Source: Sialis fuliginosa
Taxonomy: Eukaryota; Arthropoda; Insecta; Megaloptera; Sialidae
DNA: 64,000 nt
Assembly (NCBI GenBank): GCA_961205875.1
Contig: OY540810.1
Location: 4,030,001 to 4,094,000, forward strand
Direction of reading: 5' to 3'
The notes below the pieces were generated by a model, which ran no database searches, had not been told where the DNA came from, and worked only from the letters and a program-made list of their open reading frames with translations. The translations under genes and the position numbers were made by a program. Each line of letters opens with the position of its first letter. Position 1 is the first letter of the stretch. Positions 1-12,384 of this stretch are shown here, one piece after another.

Positions 1-911
1 GAAAATCGTAAATATCTCGACTCCTGTGCTAGATAGAGGGTTGTTTTGCCCCCCACACCCCTAGTAACCCGAAGTATTCTGTACAATTTTTTTTTAATTG
101 ATTAAATTATAAACAAGGTTTCTATATACATAGGTAGTATATGTTATTTAAGGTATATATAGTATATAGTTATTTAAGGTAGACAAAAGTTTATTTATTT
201 ACAAAGATCTGATTTGTTCCAAAATGAAGATCAACCGAGATCACTTCAGATCTGAAATTTTTTCCCGGGATCACACGATTGACACGATAGACTGGCTTTG
301 AAAGAAAAAAAATTTTGGATAGAAATTCTAAGGAGATAATTAATTGGTATAAATTATATAATATTATAAAGTTAATGAAAATAAACTACATTTAGATTTA
401 TTTGTGTATCGATTGGTAAATTGTTTAGTACACAATATATATTTCATATATGTATGTACTAAAACACATTTAAGAAGATAATATTACTAAAGTTGATTGA
501 AATATTTGGGTAGCTTCTTCAACTTTTGTGGTTTGATAACAACTACACTAAAAGTTTAGCAGACTTTTGTACGATTACATCAAATATCTTTGAGAATAAA
601 TATTTTGTTAAGTAGTCTTTTAGTTTTAACGGTCCGGAAATTTATTATTTTCCATTCTTTTTTGAAACTTCAATTTATCATATTTGAAATATTATATTAT
701 ATTTCCACATTAATAAAACTTTAACAAATATGTGATTTATTATTAAAACATTAAAATGAATAAAACTCTTTACTTTCTTATAACCGAAAAATAGATAATT
801 TCTTTTTTTTTGAAAATTTCATTGAAATATCCATTTTGACTAATTCTGACTCATTTTTACCTGTTCAACTGTTAGTTAATTTATAATTTTTTGTCATTTG
901 TTAGTCATCAT
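1..911. other. Non-coding A+T-rich stretch
   Basis: I see no gene. The stretch holds a short T-run near 90, a TATATAG-rich patch at about 120-180 and many short homopolymers. No ORF of useful length is present, and I found no element with two ends. It is best read as intronic or intergenic DNA. Confidence 0.6.
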
Positions 912-1201
912 TAGAGATTGGAAAAATAGTTGTTATTTTCAATGAAATAGTTACTAGTTGAATTTTTTTCCGGAAAATAGTTGTTAAATAGTTTTTTTTA
1001 CTGTTTAATAATAATTAGGGCAAACGTAAAAGCAGTAAATGTCGCAAATAGTTTTAAAATAGTTGGAATAGTAGTTGCAAATAGTTGATTTCAAATTGTG
1101 TTCAATCAAACCAATTTTCTGAAAACTGTGAAGATATGTAATAAAAATTACAATAAATGCATTTTTACGCAATAGTTGAAAAACTATTTTTCCAATCTCT
1201 A
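912..1201. mobile_element. hAT-type MITE, 290 bp, with TIRs and 8-bp TSD
   Basis: The two ends are a perfect 20-bp terminal inverted repeat, TAGAGATTGGAAAAATAGTT. The flanks are 8-bp direct repeats, GTCATCAT at 904-911 and GTCATCGT at 1202-1209, with one mismatch. An 8-bp target duplication with TIRs starting TAG is typical of hAT transposons. Inside, ATAGTT or AATAGTTG occurs about ten times in both orientations, like the subterminal transposase-binding repeats of hAT elements. There is no ORF, so it is non-autonomous. The good TSD suggests a fairly recent insertion. Confidence 0.85.
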
Positions 1202-3045
1202 GTCATCGTGTATTTACTTATGTTATACTTTTTAACCATTCAGTTTCTTTTATTTATCTTTTTATTCTTGATCTATTACCTAACCGTTAACCTCATTCTA
1301 CAATTTTGTCAGCCAACCTAGTTATTTATGGATTCACTGATATAAAATAATCCATAATTCACATATGTATTCCAATATGCCTACAAAGAATAGCTGCATA
1401 AAAATACTAATTACGAACTACCTACATAGCAGACAGATTTACCATTGTGTGCACTTATTATAACACGAGTGGAGGGAAAAACGACGATAACCTCTCCATT
1501 CTCGGTTTATAAAAACAAAAAATATACACTTTGTTCTCAGTCGTGTTTACACAAAAATGGAGTTTTGATGAAAAATTAGTATTCATAAAATTTCCGTTAT
1601 ATATTACTTTTATAACTAAGCTTGTTTTACATGAGTATGATGTGGTGTTATTTAAATAACACTTGAAAATCGTTAAAGTGCTTTATGTGATAAATTAAAA
1701 ATGTGGATTTAAGCATACTTTTTATATTGAAAATAATTGATTTCAATGTGCGATAAGTATTTGACAATATAATTTTTTTATTTACTACTAGCGCATTGGA
1801 CCCGGTGTTACCCGGGTTAATATCCACAAAATCATAGTGATTTAAATAGTTCAAACGAGAGACCTGAACTTTAACCCGAAACCGAACCGTAAACCAGTTT
1901 TTTTCATTAACCTGAACCCGAACCAAACCGCTATATTTCAATGTCAACGAACCTGAATCTGAATCCCAGATTTTTCATGGTAAACTATGTATATATTTTT
2001 AAAAGGTTCAATAAATTAAAATAATTTTTAAAAGACATAATAAAATGTACTAATACTGAAAATCTGTTTAAATTTTATGGTATGATATGATTTATTAAGT
2101 CAACTACTAAACTTACATATTTTTTGTTGTCTTTTTTAACTCTTTAACTGAATTATATTTCAATTTGCAAAAAAATCTGAAAAATGTAATTTTATTTTTT
2201 GCCCCATTTTTCTAGCAATATTTTAGTGGCTATTAATGTTTTTTTTCCTTTATCAATAGTTTCAATTTCGTTCTCAAGTTGGATCATATACTACATTTAT
2301 AAACACGAGGAAAAGTTCTTAAAAACGATTTACTAATTACTAATTGCAGAAAAAATTATGCTCTGGTTTGTTTTACAAACTTTATTAATTTAATTTTGAC
2401 ATTTAATTAATAAAGTTGTAAAAATATCCTAATTTCTGTAATTTGTCAATTAATTGATAAGTACACCTTCTTGTACTACGGCCAAACTCGATCACGAAAC
2501 TTAAAATTAATGATAGGTAGGTAGTAGGTATAATTATTTTCGACAAGAGAGCAAATATTTTCATATATCTGAAATAGAATTGATTTTCCTTTGTTTCTTA
2601 CTTAAATAATGTAATTTATCTAAATTAATATATAAAACTTACAATTTTTTTAATAATAAACAATTTTTCCTAATGTTTGATTGGCACTGGTATAAAAATA
2701 CTGTTAATATAATTGCAGAATGAACTCGGATTGTCTCGCTGTGCATTAGCCAGTTATACGACAATCAATGCTTGACATGTGTCAAAACGTCAAATCGCAA
2801 AAGTTTGATGCTGCAAGAAGTTTTTGATTAAGGTTAACAGTTGATCTAACTCTATATATATAATAAATCTACAGGTATATAAATAACTTTTCAATGTACA
2901 GAGTTATATGTTATATAGTTTAGTTTAATATTAAAGTTTTGTAGCTGTACATTTTGTTACAAACAACTAATGGGAATGCATTTTAACAAGAATTAATTGT
3001 TTATAAAAAAAAATCTGAAGTTAACAATATATCATTCTTATGCCT
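1202..3045. other. Non-coding stretch with a GAACC-rich remnant
   Basis: I see no convincing gene. The 99-codon minus ORF at 1648-1947 has no domain and runs through low-complexity DNA. At 1791-1970 there is a GC-richer patch with TTACCCGGGTTAA and repeated CCTGAACCCGAACC-like units. It resembles an eroded repeat whose ends I cannot define. The rest is A+T-rich with no clear structure. Confidence 0.5.
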
Positions 3046-3110
3046 CGTATTATAAAGAATTTGCTTGAGTGCAAATTCAAATTAGCTCCCAGCTAACGCT
3101 ATCTGCTAGT
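3046..3110 (+). repeat. Dispersed repeat G, copy 1
   Basis: The sequence TATTATAAAGAATTTGCTTG, followed by GCAAAT...AATTAGCTCCCAGCTAACGCTAT, is repeated with about 80-90% identity at 7641-7700. It contains a small inverted motif (AATTTGC / GCAAATT). Its element class cannot be told from this short homology. Confidence 0.6.
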
Positions 3111-3680
3111 TTTTAAATATAAACAGCAACCAAAAGTAGAAATCAGTATCACTGCAGTAAATGTTGAAAGCTCCAACACACGTCCAAGCAAGCGCGCTAA
3201 GACTCGCGTGTCGTTGTCTAAAAAAATTAATATTTCATAAAGTTTTCATATGTTCATAAATTTTCAAAGTGCTACATACTCAGGAATGATTAAGCTACAA
3301 CATATTTTTTTATTTTTAAAATTCAGAGTTGACATGTGCCCCAAATTTTCAGTTAAATTTTATAAATAAAATAAATATATTTAAACAAAAGTTTTGTGCA
3401 GCAAAATATTTTTTTAAATAAATTATATACATTTTCCTACAAAATTGATCCCTTGTATTTTTACGCTACCTTTGATAGTTTTTGAGATATTTCGTTTTAA
3501 AAAAAATAAATTTCAAAAGTCGATATTTTTGGAGGGATTTTTTTTTCGATTTTTAAGTAGCGTTAAAAATCTTCTTTTAACTAGTACTGAAACATATGTA
3601 ACAATTAAAAAAATCGGTAACAACAACAAAAAAAGTGTGCAGTTATTTATGGAATGACCGATATAATTATGCCTTATATT

Positions 3681-4392
3681 GCTTCCTCGCAATATCGAAG
3701 ATACGAGAAGCATTGTGATCGTTTCAGATTGAGACAAAAAAAATGTTCTCCGATTTCAAAATTTTAAATTGATTTATCCGTTTCACGTCAAGACAAACAC
3801 TTTTCGTTCCGTGTCTGTCTGTCTGTCTGTGTGTCCGTCCGTCCGTCTGTCCCCTGAATCCTTGTCACACGCATAACTCATGAACCACTGAACCGATATT
3901 ATTATTATAATTTGGTCGTATTGTTGGGTCTGGTTTGAGGACGGTCCCATTTCAAAATCATCAAAATCGTGTGTAAGGGGGAGGGGTGACATTCCAAAAT
4001 ATTTATTTTTCCAAGATATCTCAAGAACTACACATTTACGTGAAAATTTTATAGAATCTTTTTTGTAGAGCATTAAATTTCCTTTAATATGGATCTACAA
4101 CGATTGTTGTAAAATATTCCCTTACAAAGATTTATCTCAATTTATTTTAAAAATTCGTGTTTTGTTTTTCTGAATTGACATGTCAAAAAATTAAAAATAT
4201 ACAAAAAAATAATCAGATGTGTCTTGAGAAAAAATTTCGAACTAATATTTTTTAGTAAAATTGTATAAAAATTAAATGGTTAACCAATTCCAAGTAATTT
4301 ATATAAACATTATCGGTTTTTATTTAATTTGTTGAATAACTACCTTTGGTGAATTTAGCACGAGGAAGCACTGTGCATTTACTTGGCAGATG
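3681..4392 (+). mobile_element. Family A repeat, full-length copy A1 (~710 bp)
   Basis: This is the reference copy of the commonest repeat in the window, with ten copies in both orientations. It begins GCTTCCTCGCAATATCGAAG, a sequence that folds back on itself through GCTTC/GAAGC and TCG/CGA. Next comes a run of TGTC and CGTC tetranucleotides (3808-3850), then conserved central blocks such as CATAACTCATGAACCACTGA and AGATATCTCAAGAAC. It ends GCACGAGGAAGCACTGTGCA, then TTTACTTGGCAGATG and a T-run. GCTTCCTCG at the start and CGAGGAAGC 23 bp before the end form a short inverted pair. It encodes nothing. The 96-codon minus ORF at 3783-4073 is an accidental reading of it. The class is uncertain; a non-autonomous DNA element is likeliest. 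Confidence 0.8.
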
Positions 4393-4627
4393 TTTTTTTT
4401 CTTTCAATTTGAACAAGTGCATTTATTTTACATATTAATAATAATAAAAAAAACGTTAGTTATGCATATGTAATGTATTTTTAGGTTCCCTTCTGTTCGA
4501 CTCCCTGATTATAAGAATGTAAAATCAACAGACACTCTTATGTGCTTTTAAATGTCTATCTAACACATTTCAAAGCACACATCACACGAAGTTTCATTCT
4601 CAAAGTTGTAATCGATCTTTCACTTAC

Positions 4628-4745
4628 ATTAGATCGGTTAAGACTCGGACATATGACAGGATCTGTGTAATCTATCCCACCCCCATAAATCCCACCCTGA
4701 GACGTACCGGGAAGCTTTTCCGTCCCACCCTTTCCACAAACGAGC
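4628..4745 (-). other. GC-rich block; weak minus-strand exon candidate with G-quadruplex motif
   Basis: This block is far richer in G+C than its surroundings. On the minus strand it is bounded by CCGTTTCCGATGCAG (acceptor-like) and GTAAGTG (donor-like). The interval between is open in one frame, part of a 76-codon ORF at 4556-4786, but its translation matches no family I recognise. The minus strand at 4676-4697 has four G-runs with loops of 1, 6 and 1 nt, a canonical G-quadruplex pattern. It may instead be an enhancer or a transposon relic. Confidence 0.25.
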
Positions 4746-5284
4746 CTGCATCGGAAACGGTTGCAGTTAAAGTGAGTTGTCGACATTTTACAATCTGATA
4801 ACTACGTGAAATTGGAATTCTAAATGATTGAATGAGGGACATTCAATAGATTTTTATTCGTTTGTATTATGTACGCTACATTTGTTGTAAATAATTTGTT
4901 TCTGTTTAATTTTAGTTTTGTACCAGTACGTTTTGGCTTTTTTTATTGGAAATGAATTAAATTGTTTTCCCAGAAACACAAGAGTAATGCTTTATTAAAT
5001 AAAATGGCAGGAAAATACAATTTTAATTATTTTAACATACGAACTTGAAAACATTGATATCTGAAAATTTTATTCTAATATTTAAATTTTTTAATATTTA
5101 ATTTTTTTTTTTTAAATAAATTTTATTATTTGTTGAAATTGCGTAATCTTGAGGAGGGGAGGTTCATAAAACCTTACGTGTGAAAAGGAGAGGGGGGTCA
5201 AAAGCATTATTTATTACTTAATGTTTTTCCTAATTAATTATTGTTGTATATTGAGTCAATAATTTATTGATGCATGTACTATGT
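4746..5284. other. Non-coding A+T-rich stretch
   Basis: No gene was seen. Two G-rich patches (GAGGAGGGGAGG at 5151-5162 and GGAGAGGGGGG at 5187-5197) interrupt otherwise A+T-rich sequence. The second half of the interval has long poly-T and poly-A runs. Confidence 0.5.
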
Positions 5285-5372
5285 TCTTCAGAAGTCGTCT
5301 GCTACCCTAAAGGTCAGAATCGCTTACAACAGATTTCAAATATATTAAGACAATCATAATCTTTTTCTAGGG
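5285..5372 (+). repeat. Fragment related to mariner-type MITE B
   Basis: The sequence CCCTAAAGG..AGAATCGCTTACAACAGATT matches the left part of the complete MITE at 27054-27444. Its TIR has decayed and no right end is visible, so it is an old truncated copy. Confidence 0.65.
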
Positions 5373-6232
5373 CGGAGCTTATATTATATGTAAATACATA
5401 CATCATTTTAAATATACGTCCATTTCATCAATTAATTTTATATCAAGTTGAATGAAAACTGGACGACCACTTCTGCATTTCACTATACATTGTACTATTA
5501 CTTTACATAAATATAAAACGTTACGATATAAGGAGGGGAAGGACACCTTATACTTATTAATAAACGGACGTTCCATTATCTGAATTTAATTTAATAAAAA
5601 TATTTTAACAATCGAAATATAAATTAAATTATGATACCAATTGTTTCATATTTTTTTTTACAAAAAAAAACATATTGAGAAAAATATTGTACCTATACCT
5701 ACCAATAATACAGTTTATCAAATATATGATTTGTAAAATTGAACATTTCCCAAAGGTTCAATATTTTCTGTCGATCATTTTCAATAAATTCCACATGTTT
5801 CTATTTATAAATGAAATAAGAATCGTTGTTCTTTTCATAATTTTTATATATAACTCACACAACAAAATCATTCAATGCCGAAAACAAACGAAAAGAATTG
5901 ATTGTCCCATATTTGAAAGTCTCCTCGATGTAGTGAAACCAGGCCGGACTTATTTTATTAGCACATATAAATTTAGGTCCTGCATGCGATTTTTCTTATT
6001 ATTCGGACGGACATAAATCCTTCTCTGTGATGTTTGTTATTTTTTGTTTGTAAACAACAAAAACTTGAATTCGTTATTTTTGAATATCTTATAGAAAAAT
6101 TGTCAAATGAGATTTCGAACATTTTTTTATGCCTTAACTTTCTCTTAATTTAAATATATGTTTTTTATTGCGTTATAAATTAATGTAAAATGTAATACGG
6201 CCTACTAGTTTATGTATTTAATTATATATTTT
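5373..6232. other. Non-coding stretch
   Basis: The longest ORF, 113 codons at 5675-6016 on the + strand, is rich in Ile, Phe, Tyr and Lys, as expected of random A+T-rich DNA, and shows no domain. No repeat with two ends was found. Confidence 0.5.
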
Positions 6233-6840
6233 GCTTTCTCGCAATATCGAAGATACGAGAAGCTTTGTGATCGTTTTAGATTGAGATAAAAAAAAATGTT
6301 CTCCGATTTCAAAATTTTAAATTGATATTTCCGTTTCACGTCAAGACAAACACTTTTCGTTCCATGTCTGTCTGTCTGTCCGTCCGTCTGTCTCCTGAAT
6401 CCTTGTCACACGCATAACTCATGAACCACTGAACCGATATTATTGAAACTTGATCGGATGGTTGGGTTTGGTTTGAGGACGGTCCCATTTCAAAATCATC
6501 AAAATCGTGTGGGGTTACATCCCAAAATATTTATTTTTTCAAGATATCTCAAGAACGACACATGTTACGTGAAAATGTTATAGAATATTTTTTGTAGAGT
6601 ATTAAATTTCCTATAATATGGGTCTACAATATTTGTTGTAAAATGTTCCTTTACAAAGATTTATCTCAATTTATTTTAAAAATTCGTGCATTGTTTTTCT
6701 AAATTGATATTTGCTTGAATATATTAAATGTCATTTTGACATTTGTCAAAAAATTAAAAATATACGAAAACTAATCAGGTGCGTCTTAAAAAAAATTTCG
6801 AACTAATATTTTTTAGTAAAACTATAAAATACTATAAAAA
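6233..6840 (+). mobile_element. Family A copy A2, right-truncated
   Basis: It starts GCTTTCTCGCAATATCGAAG, just after a TTTT, and keeps all central blocks. It stops at TTTTTTAGTAAAACTATAAA, so the GCACGAGGAAGC...CAGATG end is missing. It carries a single copy of the 20-bp AATGTCATTTTGACATT unit (about 6727-6746). Confidence 0.8.
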
Positions 6841-7640
6841 TTTATAATAATATTTATTTATCATAAAAAATTATTAACCACTTTATTAATATGTTTAAAA
6901 GCTGTCTAAAATAAATTCTCTGAACTTCAAAACACAAAAATCTTTTTATTATATTTTTCAATTCCATCGATAAGTTCCAACATTAATCATTTTTTAGTTT
7001 CGGTCAAATAAAATATATGAATTGATGGAAAGACATTAAAAGAAATAATATCTTTTCCGTAACACATTTTTTCTTTATATGTTTTATTACTGTTTTTATC
7101 TTTATATTTTCTCCATTTCGCAGATAATAGACAGAATTTATTGTTGTCAAATTTTCTGTGACTGTTTTGTAATATACAAAATATAAGCAATGGAATATAT
7201 TATAAACACAAGTCTAAAAATTTAAATGAAATTTCATTTGAGTTGTATAAAAATGACAGGGTAGATTTCATAATAACACGTTTGCATATTTCTTTCTTTG
7301 TATATAAAATAATATACCGGATGGATATAAAAACAATGTCTCTTGTGCATGAGGTAACATAGTACCAGAGCTGTCACAAGTTCTCAGTGAAAGTTCTTGA
7401 TGTGCAAGTACTAACTACTAAGTTATATCATATAATTTTTGCTATTTTCCAATGCGAAAGACTTCAAGTACTTTACTTATTAATATCAAATAATATGAAA
7501 AAGTATTTGAAATATTAAGCACTTCAAACTATTTTTAAATGTGAAGTACTTATTTTACTTTTTTTTAAAGTACTTTTTCAAGTAGTTTATTTGAAGTATT
7601 GACAGTTCTGTGTAGTACTCTAGAATAAAAGTATAATACC
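6841..7640. other. Non-coding A+T-rich stretch
   Basis: No gene was seen. The 67-codon minus ORF at 6987-7190 has the composition of random sequence. At 7400-7600 AAGTACTT-type motifs recur several times in both orientations and may be a decayed subterminal repeat, but I could not find bounded ends. Confidence 0.45.
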
Positions 7641-7700
7641 CGGTAATATAAAGAATTTGCTTGGCTGCAAATGCAAATTAGCTCCCAGATAACGCTATTT
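7641..7700 (+). repeat. Dispersed repeat G, copy 2
   Basis: This is homologous to 3046-3110: AAAGAATTTGCTTG, then GCAAATTAGCTCCCAG and AACGCTAT. It is preceded by ATACCCGGTAATATA, which may be the true outer end of the element. Confidence 0.6.
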
Positions 7701-8780
7701 TGTTACTAACACTAAATTGTTATGAAATTACTCGATATTGTAAAAACAGTGGTAATAAATGTATTTATAGTAATGTAAAAACTATGCATTTCATAGTTTT
7801 TTTATCAAATTTTATCATATAATTTTTATTTTTTAAATAGTATTTAAAAAAATAAGAAAGTGGGTTAACTTTCGCTGCTTTTGTTATACATTTTAACATG
7901 CCACTTGCTTTGGTATATAAAAAAAATTACAGGTTCGGCCCAGGCATAAAATGATTTTTCCCATGGTCGCTATGGGTACTAACATTTAAAAAACATTTTA
8001 CCCTGTTACCGATAGGCTAGTTTTTCTGCAGCCAGCTCTTGGTCTAATAATTCAGTATTGAAAAACAGATAAATTTCATTAAAAATAATGATTGTTTTCA
8101 AAGCATCAGTATCTTTCACCGCTGAACCAGAAATATTTACTTAGGTTAGCTATTTCTGTAAAAGGTTCAAATATTCAAAGTACATATATTGATTTTATTC
8201 TGTAATCTTAATTACATTATGGTACCCAATTATAACAAGAAGTATATTCAAGAGATCCTTAATTTAACATGACAATGAGAATTTCAACTAAAAAATAACA
8301 AAATGAAATTCCATGTACAAAACTTTTTCCGAAATGAAATCTTCAATAAAAAGTGTTAACTTCATGACATATGTAGCAATTTATATCGTTCCCTTGTTAT
8401 TAAAAAGATGACAAGAAAAACGAAAATAACTATATTGTCGACCGCATTAATAAAAAGAGATAAAGAATTCGGGTAAATCAAACTAAAAGCAGATAGGGAT
8501 AGGCTCGTGTGAAATAAAATGAAGAGAGGGAGGCTTTGTGAGTTATGAAAGAAGACAGCGGTTTGCTATATTTTCGGATATTTTTTCAATACCATTGTAT
8601 ACAATATGTATGTTTTGTGTTGAAATTACTGAATAAAAGAGTGCAAATATGTCATTCCAAATTTTAATTTATCTCTAGAAATCCAAAAAAATATACGAAC
8701 ACAAAATTATTCAAACATATAAAAAAACATCTGCATAGTATTTCCTTGCGGTAAATTCATCGAAGAGAGTTAATTATTCA
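7701..8780. other. Non-coding stretch
   Basis: No gene, RNA or bounded repeat was seen. Around 8500-8560 there is a purine-rich patch (GAAGAGAGGGAGG) of unknown meaning. Confidence 0.45.
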
Positions 8781-8782
8781 AA

Positions 8783-9263
8783 AATTTTGACAATTTCAAT
8801 CTAAATCAAATTTTTTCTAATATGCAAACGTCAAACAACATTTAATGACGATTTTTTAAAGCAAATTGAGATAAATATTTGTAAGGGAATATTTTACAAC
8901 AAACGTTGTGGTGACCTATATAACAGAAAAATGAATACTCTATAAAAAAAGATTGTGTCTTTCTTGAGATATCTTCAAAAAATAGATATTTTGAGTTGTC
9001 ACCCCTCCCCCTTACACATAATTTTAATAATATTGGAATGAAACTGTCCTTAAACCAGATCCAATCAACCAATCTAGTTTCATTAATATCGGTTCAGTGG
9101 TTCATGAATTATGTGTGTAACAAGGATTCAGGTAACAGACACACGGACACACAGACAGACTTTGTGTTGACCTGAAACGGAAAGATCAAGTTAAAATTTT
9201 GAAATCGGAGAACTTTTTAAAACGATCACAAAGCTTCTCGTATCTTCGATATGGCAAGAAAGC
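8783..9263 (-). mobile_element. Family A copy A3, minus orientation, truncated
   Basis: Read on the minus strand it has the GAAGATACGAGAAGC start, the tetranucleotide run at about 9134-9160 and the conserved blocks, with decay at the very first bases. It stops in the region of the 20-bp unit, so the distal end is missing. The 76-codon ORF at 8842-9072 is a chance reading. Confidence 0.75.
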
Positions 9264-9783
9264 AATATTATGTATCGTTGTCTGAACAATCTAAATGTGA
9301 AGTTTATGTTACAAAAGAAAATTAAATTACATATTCCTCTCTGATATATAACAGTTCACTTAGGTAGAGGAAAAGTATCTTAAATGATCCCTAGTGATTT
9401 TATAGTTCGTACTAGCGCAATCTCTTCAAATTGTTGATAAACGTGGTTCTTTTTGCGATGTATTTCGTTGTATTACTCGAGCCGACTAGAGTCACTCAAA
9501 GTAAGAGTTAAGACAGCACGAATCGATTTCTGATTTACTATTGTAGTAGCCAAGTCTCACTCACAGTTGTATTTTCTGATTTTATTAGTCAATATCATTA
9601 AATATACTTCATATAATTACATTATTTTCAATTTTAGTAGTAATTTTTGATTGGCTAAAAATAGCGGTGCTGTTGAAACTCCGAGAGTCGGTATGATAAT
9701 AAGCACGTTTTTTTTGTGAAAGAAAATAAAAAATTGCTACTTCTAATCTAATGTTAGGTCAATTTTTATTTTGGTCCATTTTT
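9264..9783. other. Non-coding stretch between two family A copies
   Basis: It is mainly unique sequence. GC-richer words at 9470-9530 (CTCGAGCCGACTAGAGTCACTC) do not belong to a repeat seen elsewhere in the window. Confidence 0.4.
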
Positions 9784-10070
9784 GCTTCCTCGCCATATCG
9801 AAGATCCGAAAGCTTTATGATTGTTTTAAAATGAGAAAAAAAAATTATTCTCCGATTTCAAAATTTTAACTTGATCTTTCCAGTTCAGATCAAGACAACA
9901 CAGTTCTGTGTCTGTCTGTCCCCTGAATCCTTGTCACACGCATAACTCATGAACAACTGAACCGATATTATTGAAATTTGGTCGGATGGTTGGGTCTGGT
10001 TTGAGGACGGTCCCATTTCATAATAATTGAAATCGTGTGTAAGGGGGATGGGTGACACCCCAAGATTTTT
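9784..10070 (+). mobile_element. Family A copy A4, right-truncated at a G-run
   Basis: It starts GCTTCCTCGCCATATCGAAG after a T-run and keeps the central block GGTCTGGTTTGAGGACGGTC. It breaks off after GGGTGACACCCCAAGATT. A run of 13 G (10073-10085) follows directly, so the break may be a replication-slippage or insertion junction. Confidence 0.75.
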
Positions 10071-10085
10071 TAGGGGGGGGGGGGG

Positions 10086-10969
10086 TAATGGAACACACAC
10101 ACGCAAATATTATTGCGCAAAATAAAATTTTAATGTTCAAAACGAAAAATATTATTGCTCAAAAAAATTATTTTTATTGTCACACTTTAAGTTTAGTATA
10201 ATGCTCAGAATTCAAAATATTATTGCTCAGATACAATATTTTTAATGCTCAAAGTATATAAAATATTGCGCGCTTAAATATACACATTGTTTTATAGATA
10301 TTTCTTTTCCGGATTTTATTTTGTTCGTTTATACATTAGTATTACAACTAATATTTATATAAGTGTAATTGAAATCAGTGCTATTAAAATATTACTTTTA
10401 TATAAAGCTCTTATTTATTTAACTTTTTAAGGACCACTGGGGTAATGTTTAAGGGGTGAACGTGAAGACGCACACTTGATTGATGTTTGCCGGAAAAGAT
10501 AAAGCTGGTTATTATACGGAAATCTGGATTATTTCAAAAAACATTTGTTGTTGCTGAAGGCATTACGTGAAAAGATTCCGTTAATGTTCAATCATTCATT
10601 TCAGATAATGGAACCTGAGATGGGTTTCTGAAAGCAATAGAATGTTTTGTAATATTCTTAGTCAATATTTTAATATATACTTTTGAATGATGACCTTTAT
10701 GATTGACAGAAAATGCTAATATGATTTTTAAATGGAACTGAAACAAAACAAATTATCTTTCTTAAAATAAAAAAATAATATATTTTGTCATTATTTATTC
10801 AGACTAAAGATTTATTCACCAAGCTTATACTTTGTATTTTTTACTAAAAGGTAAAAGTCTCCCACAAGACACACAATTCAATTGTTTCTCTTCCGAAAAA
10901 AATCTATGAGACATTTATTATAGGAACACAAATTTACATAATATACAAAATATCTGCCTTGGGAACTAC
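10086..10969. other. Non-coding stretch with ATTATTGCTCA repeats
   Basis: Between 10105 and 10280 the word AATATTATTGC(T/G)C(A/G) recurs about five times at irregular 30-60-bp spacing. It resembles a decayed subterminal or tandem repeat. No gene is visible. Confidence 0.45.
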
Positions 10970-11343
10970 GGGACTTTCTTATACGTAATCCTAACAGTGA
11001 ATAGTGTACGTGATTCTTATTTTATTAAGACATTTTTGACAAACTAATAAAATAGAATAAAATGAATGGGACATAAACTATAGATAATATTATTCTTTAC
11101 ATAATATACCAAATTAATTTTTTTGAACGTAATAACTGAAAATGGATATTTACTCTTGTCAATTTTTGAATTTTCGAATTATTTTTGAAATAAAAAAAAA
11201 TTTTTTAGATAAACAATGTCGAGTATGTTATTATCTATAATTTATTCCTCATACATTTTTTCCCAACATTATGATCAAGTCCCATGGTACCTATGGCAAA
11301 CACGCACACTTTTCAATCTCTGTAATACGTATAAGAAAGTCCC
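10970..11343. mobile_element. Candidate MITE, 374 bp, 20-bp inverted ends
   Basis: The left end GGGACTTTCTTATACGTAAT and the right end ATACGTATAAGAAAGTCCC are inverted copies with one mismatch. No clear target duplication is seen. The inside and right flank contain further direct and inverted copies of a GGGACATAAACTATAGATAAT-like word (11065, 11225, 11440), so the structure is nested or rearranged. It has no ORF. Confidence 0.55.
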
Positions 11344-12384
11344 ATGACACTCATAGCAGATATTTCTCCTCTGTTATGAACCATTTGAATTATAATAAAT
11401 TTGTTTTCTTCAAAAATTCGTTTTTACGAAAAAATGAATAGAACATAAATTATAGATATTGATATTACCTATAATTTTTAACTTGACCATTTTGATCTAT
11501 TTCGCGATGTCCAAAGTAATTCGAAAAATTCAAAAATCGACGTAGGTAAACATCCGTATCCGGTTGAAAGGTCGTTTTCAAAAATAGGACGTTTTCTTCC
11601 CAGACAAAAATTAATCTTAAATATAAAATTTCACCCTTCTACAATTTGTCGTATTTGAGTTACAGCACTTACAGACAGACAGATCGACTCACAAACATCA
11701 TGGCGAAAACAGTCAGAATGGATTATGGAATGGTTAATAATTAATAATTCCATCAAAATCCGGATTTCGAAAAATATCAGCTTCCCTATCCTTACTTATT
11801 AATATTTTATATTTAATAAACAAGGTATAAGAAAGTAAAAAATATGTAATATACATATATAATTTTTGTCATATTCGTACTGAGACATATATTTTACCAT
11901 ATTTACTATTTTAATTAAAGTACTACCTAGAAAAATATAAAATATTAAAATTGAATATGCGATATAAAATTATACTGTACTCAAAGTGTTAACAAAATGG
12001 TAATATAGTAATAATTTTTTTCTACATAATTAAATTATTGACCAATGACTGGAAAAATAAATTATTAAAATGTAAAAACTTCGTTTCTGATAAACACGCC
12101 AGTTACAAGAGTGAAAGCAAAGCATATTTGATAGAAACTCAAAATATCATAAATTATGTCGTAGATTGGCTGTACTCGAAATCCTGTAAACAAAACTATT
12201 AGAATAATTTTGTATCTATTGAAGACATGTTTTATCTATAATTCAAATCAAGATACAAACATTGCGTACATTTATGGATAATATTTTTCAGTTAGTAGAA
12301 AATGGACGTTGGGTAAAAATGAGTAAATGTAAACGCTAATATTATATAAATTATGTCTTACTTATTTTCATTACATTGCTTCAA
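11344..12384. other. Non-coding stretch with repeat tail
   Basis: At 11640-11720 the text TTGAGTTACAGCACTTACAGACAGACAGATCGACTCACAAACATCATGGC looks like the tail of a dispersed repeat. The rest is unique and A+T-rich, with no gene seen. Confidence 0.4.

Noticed and set aside
3808..3850. TGTC/CGTC tetranucleotide run as a CRISPR or satellite array
   Set aside because: It is an internal part of family A, present at the same place in several copies, with no spacers.
5675..6016. 113-codon + ORF with hydrophobic runs
   Set aside because: Phe/Ile/Tyr richness is expected from A+T-rich DNA; there are no splice, start or domain signals.
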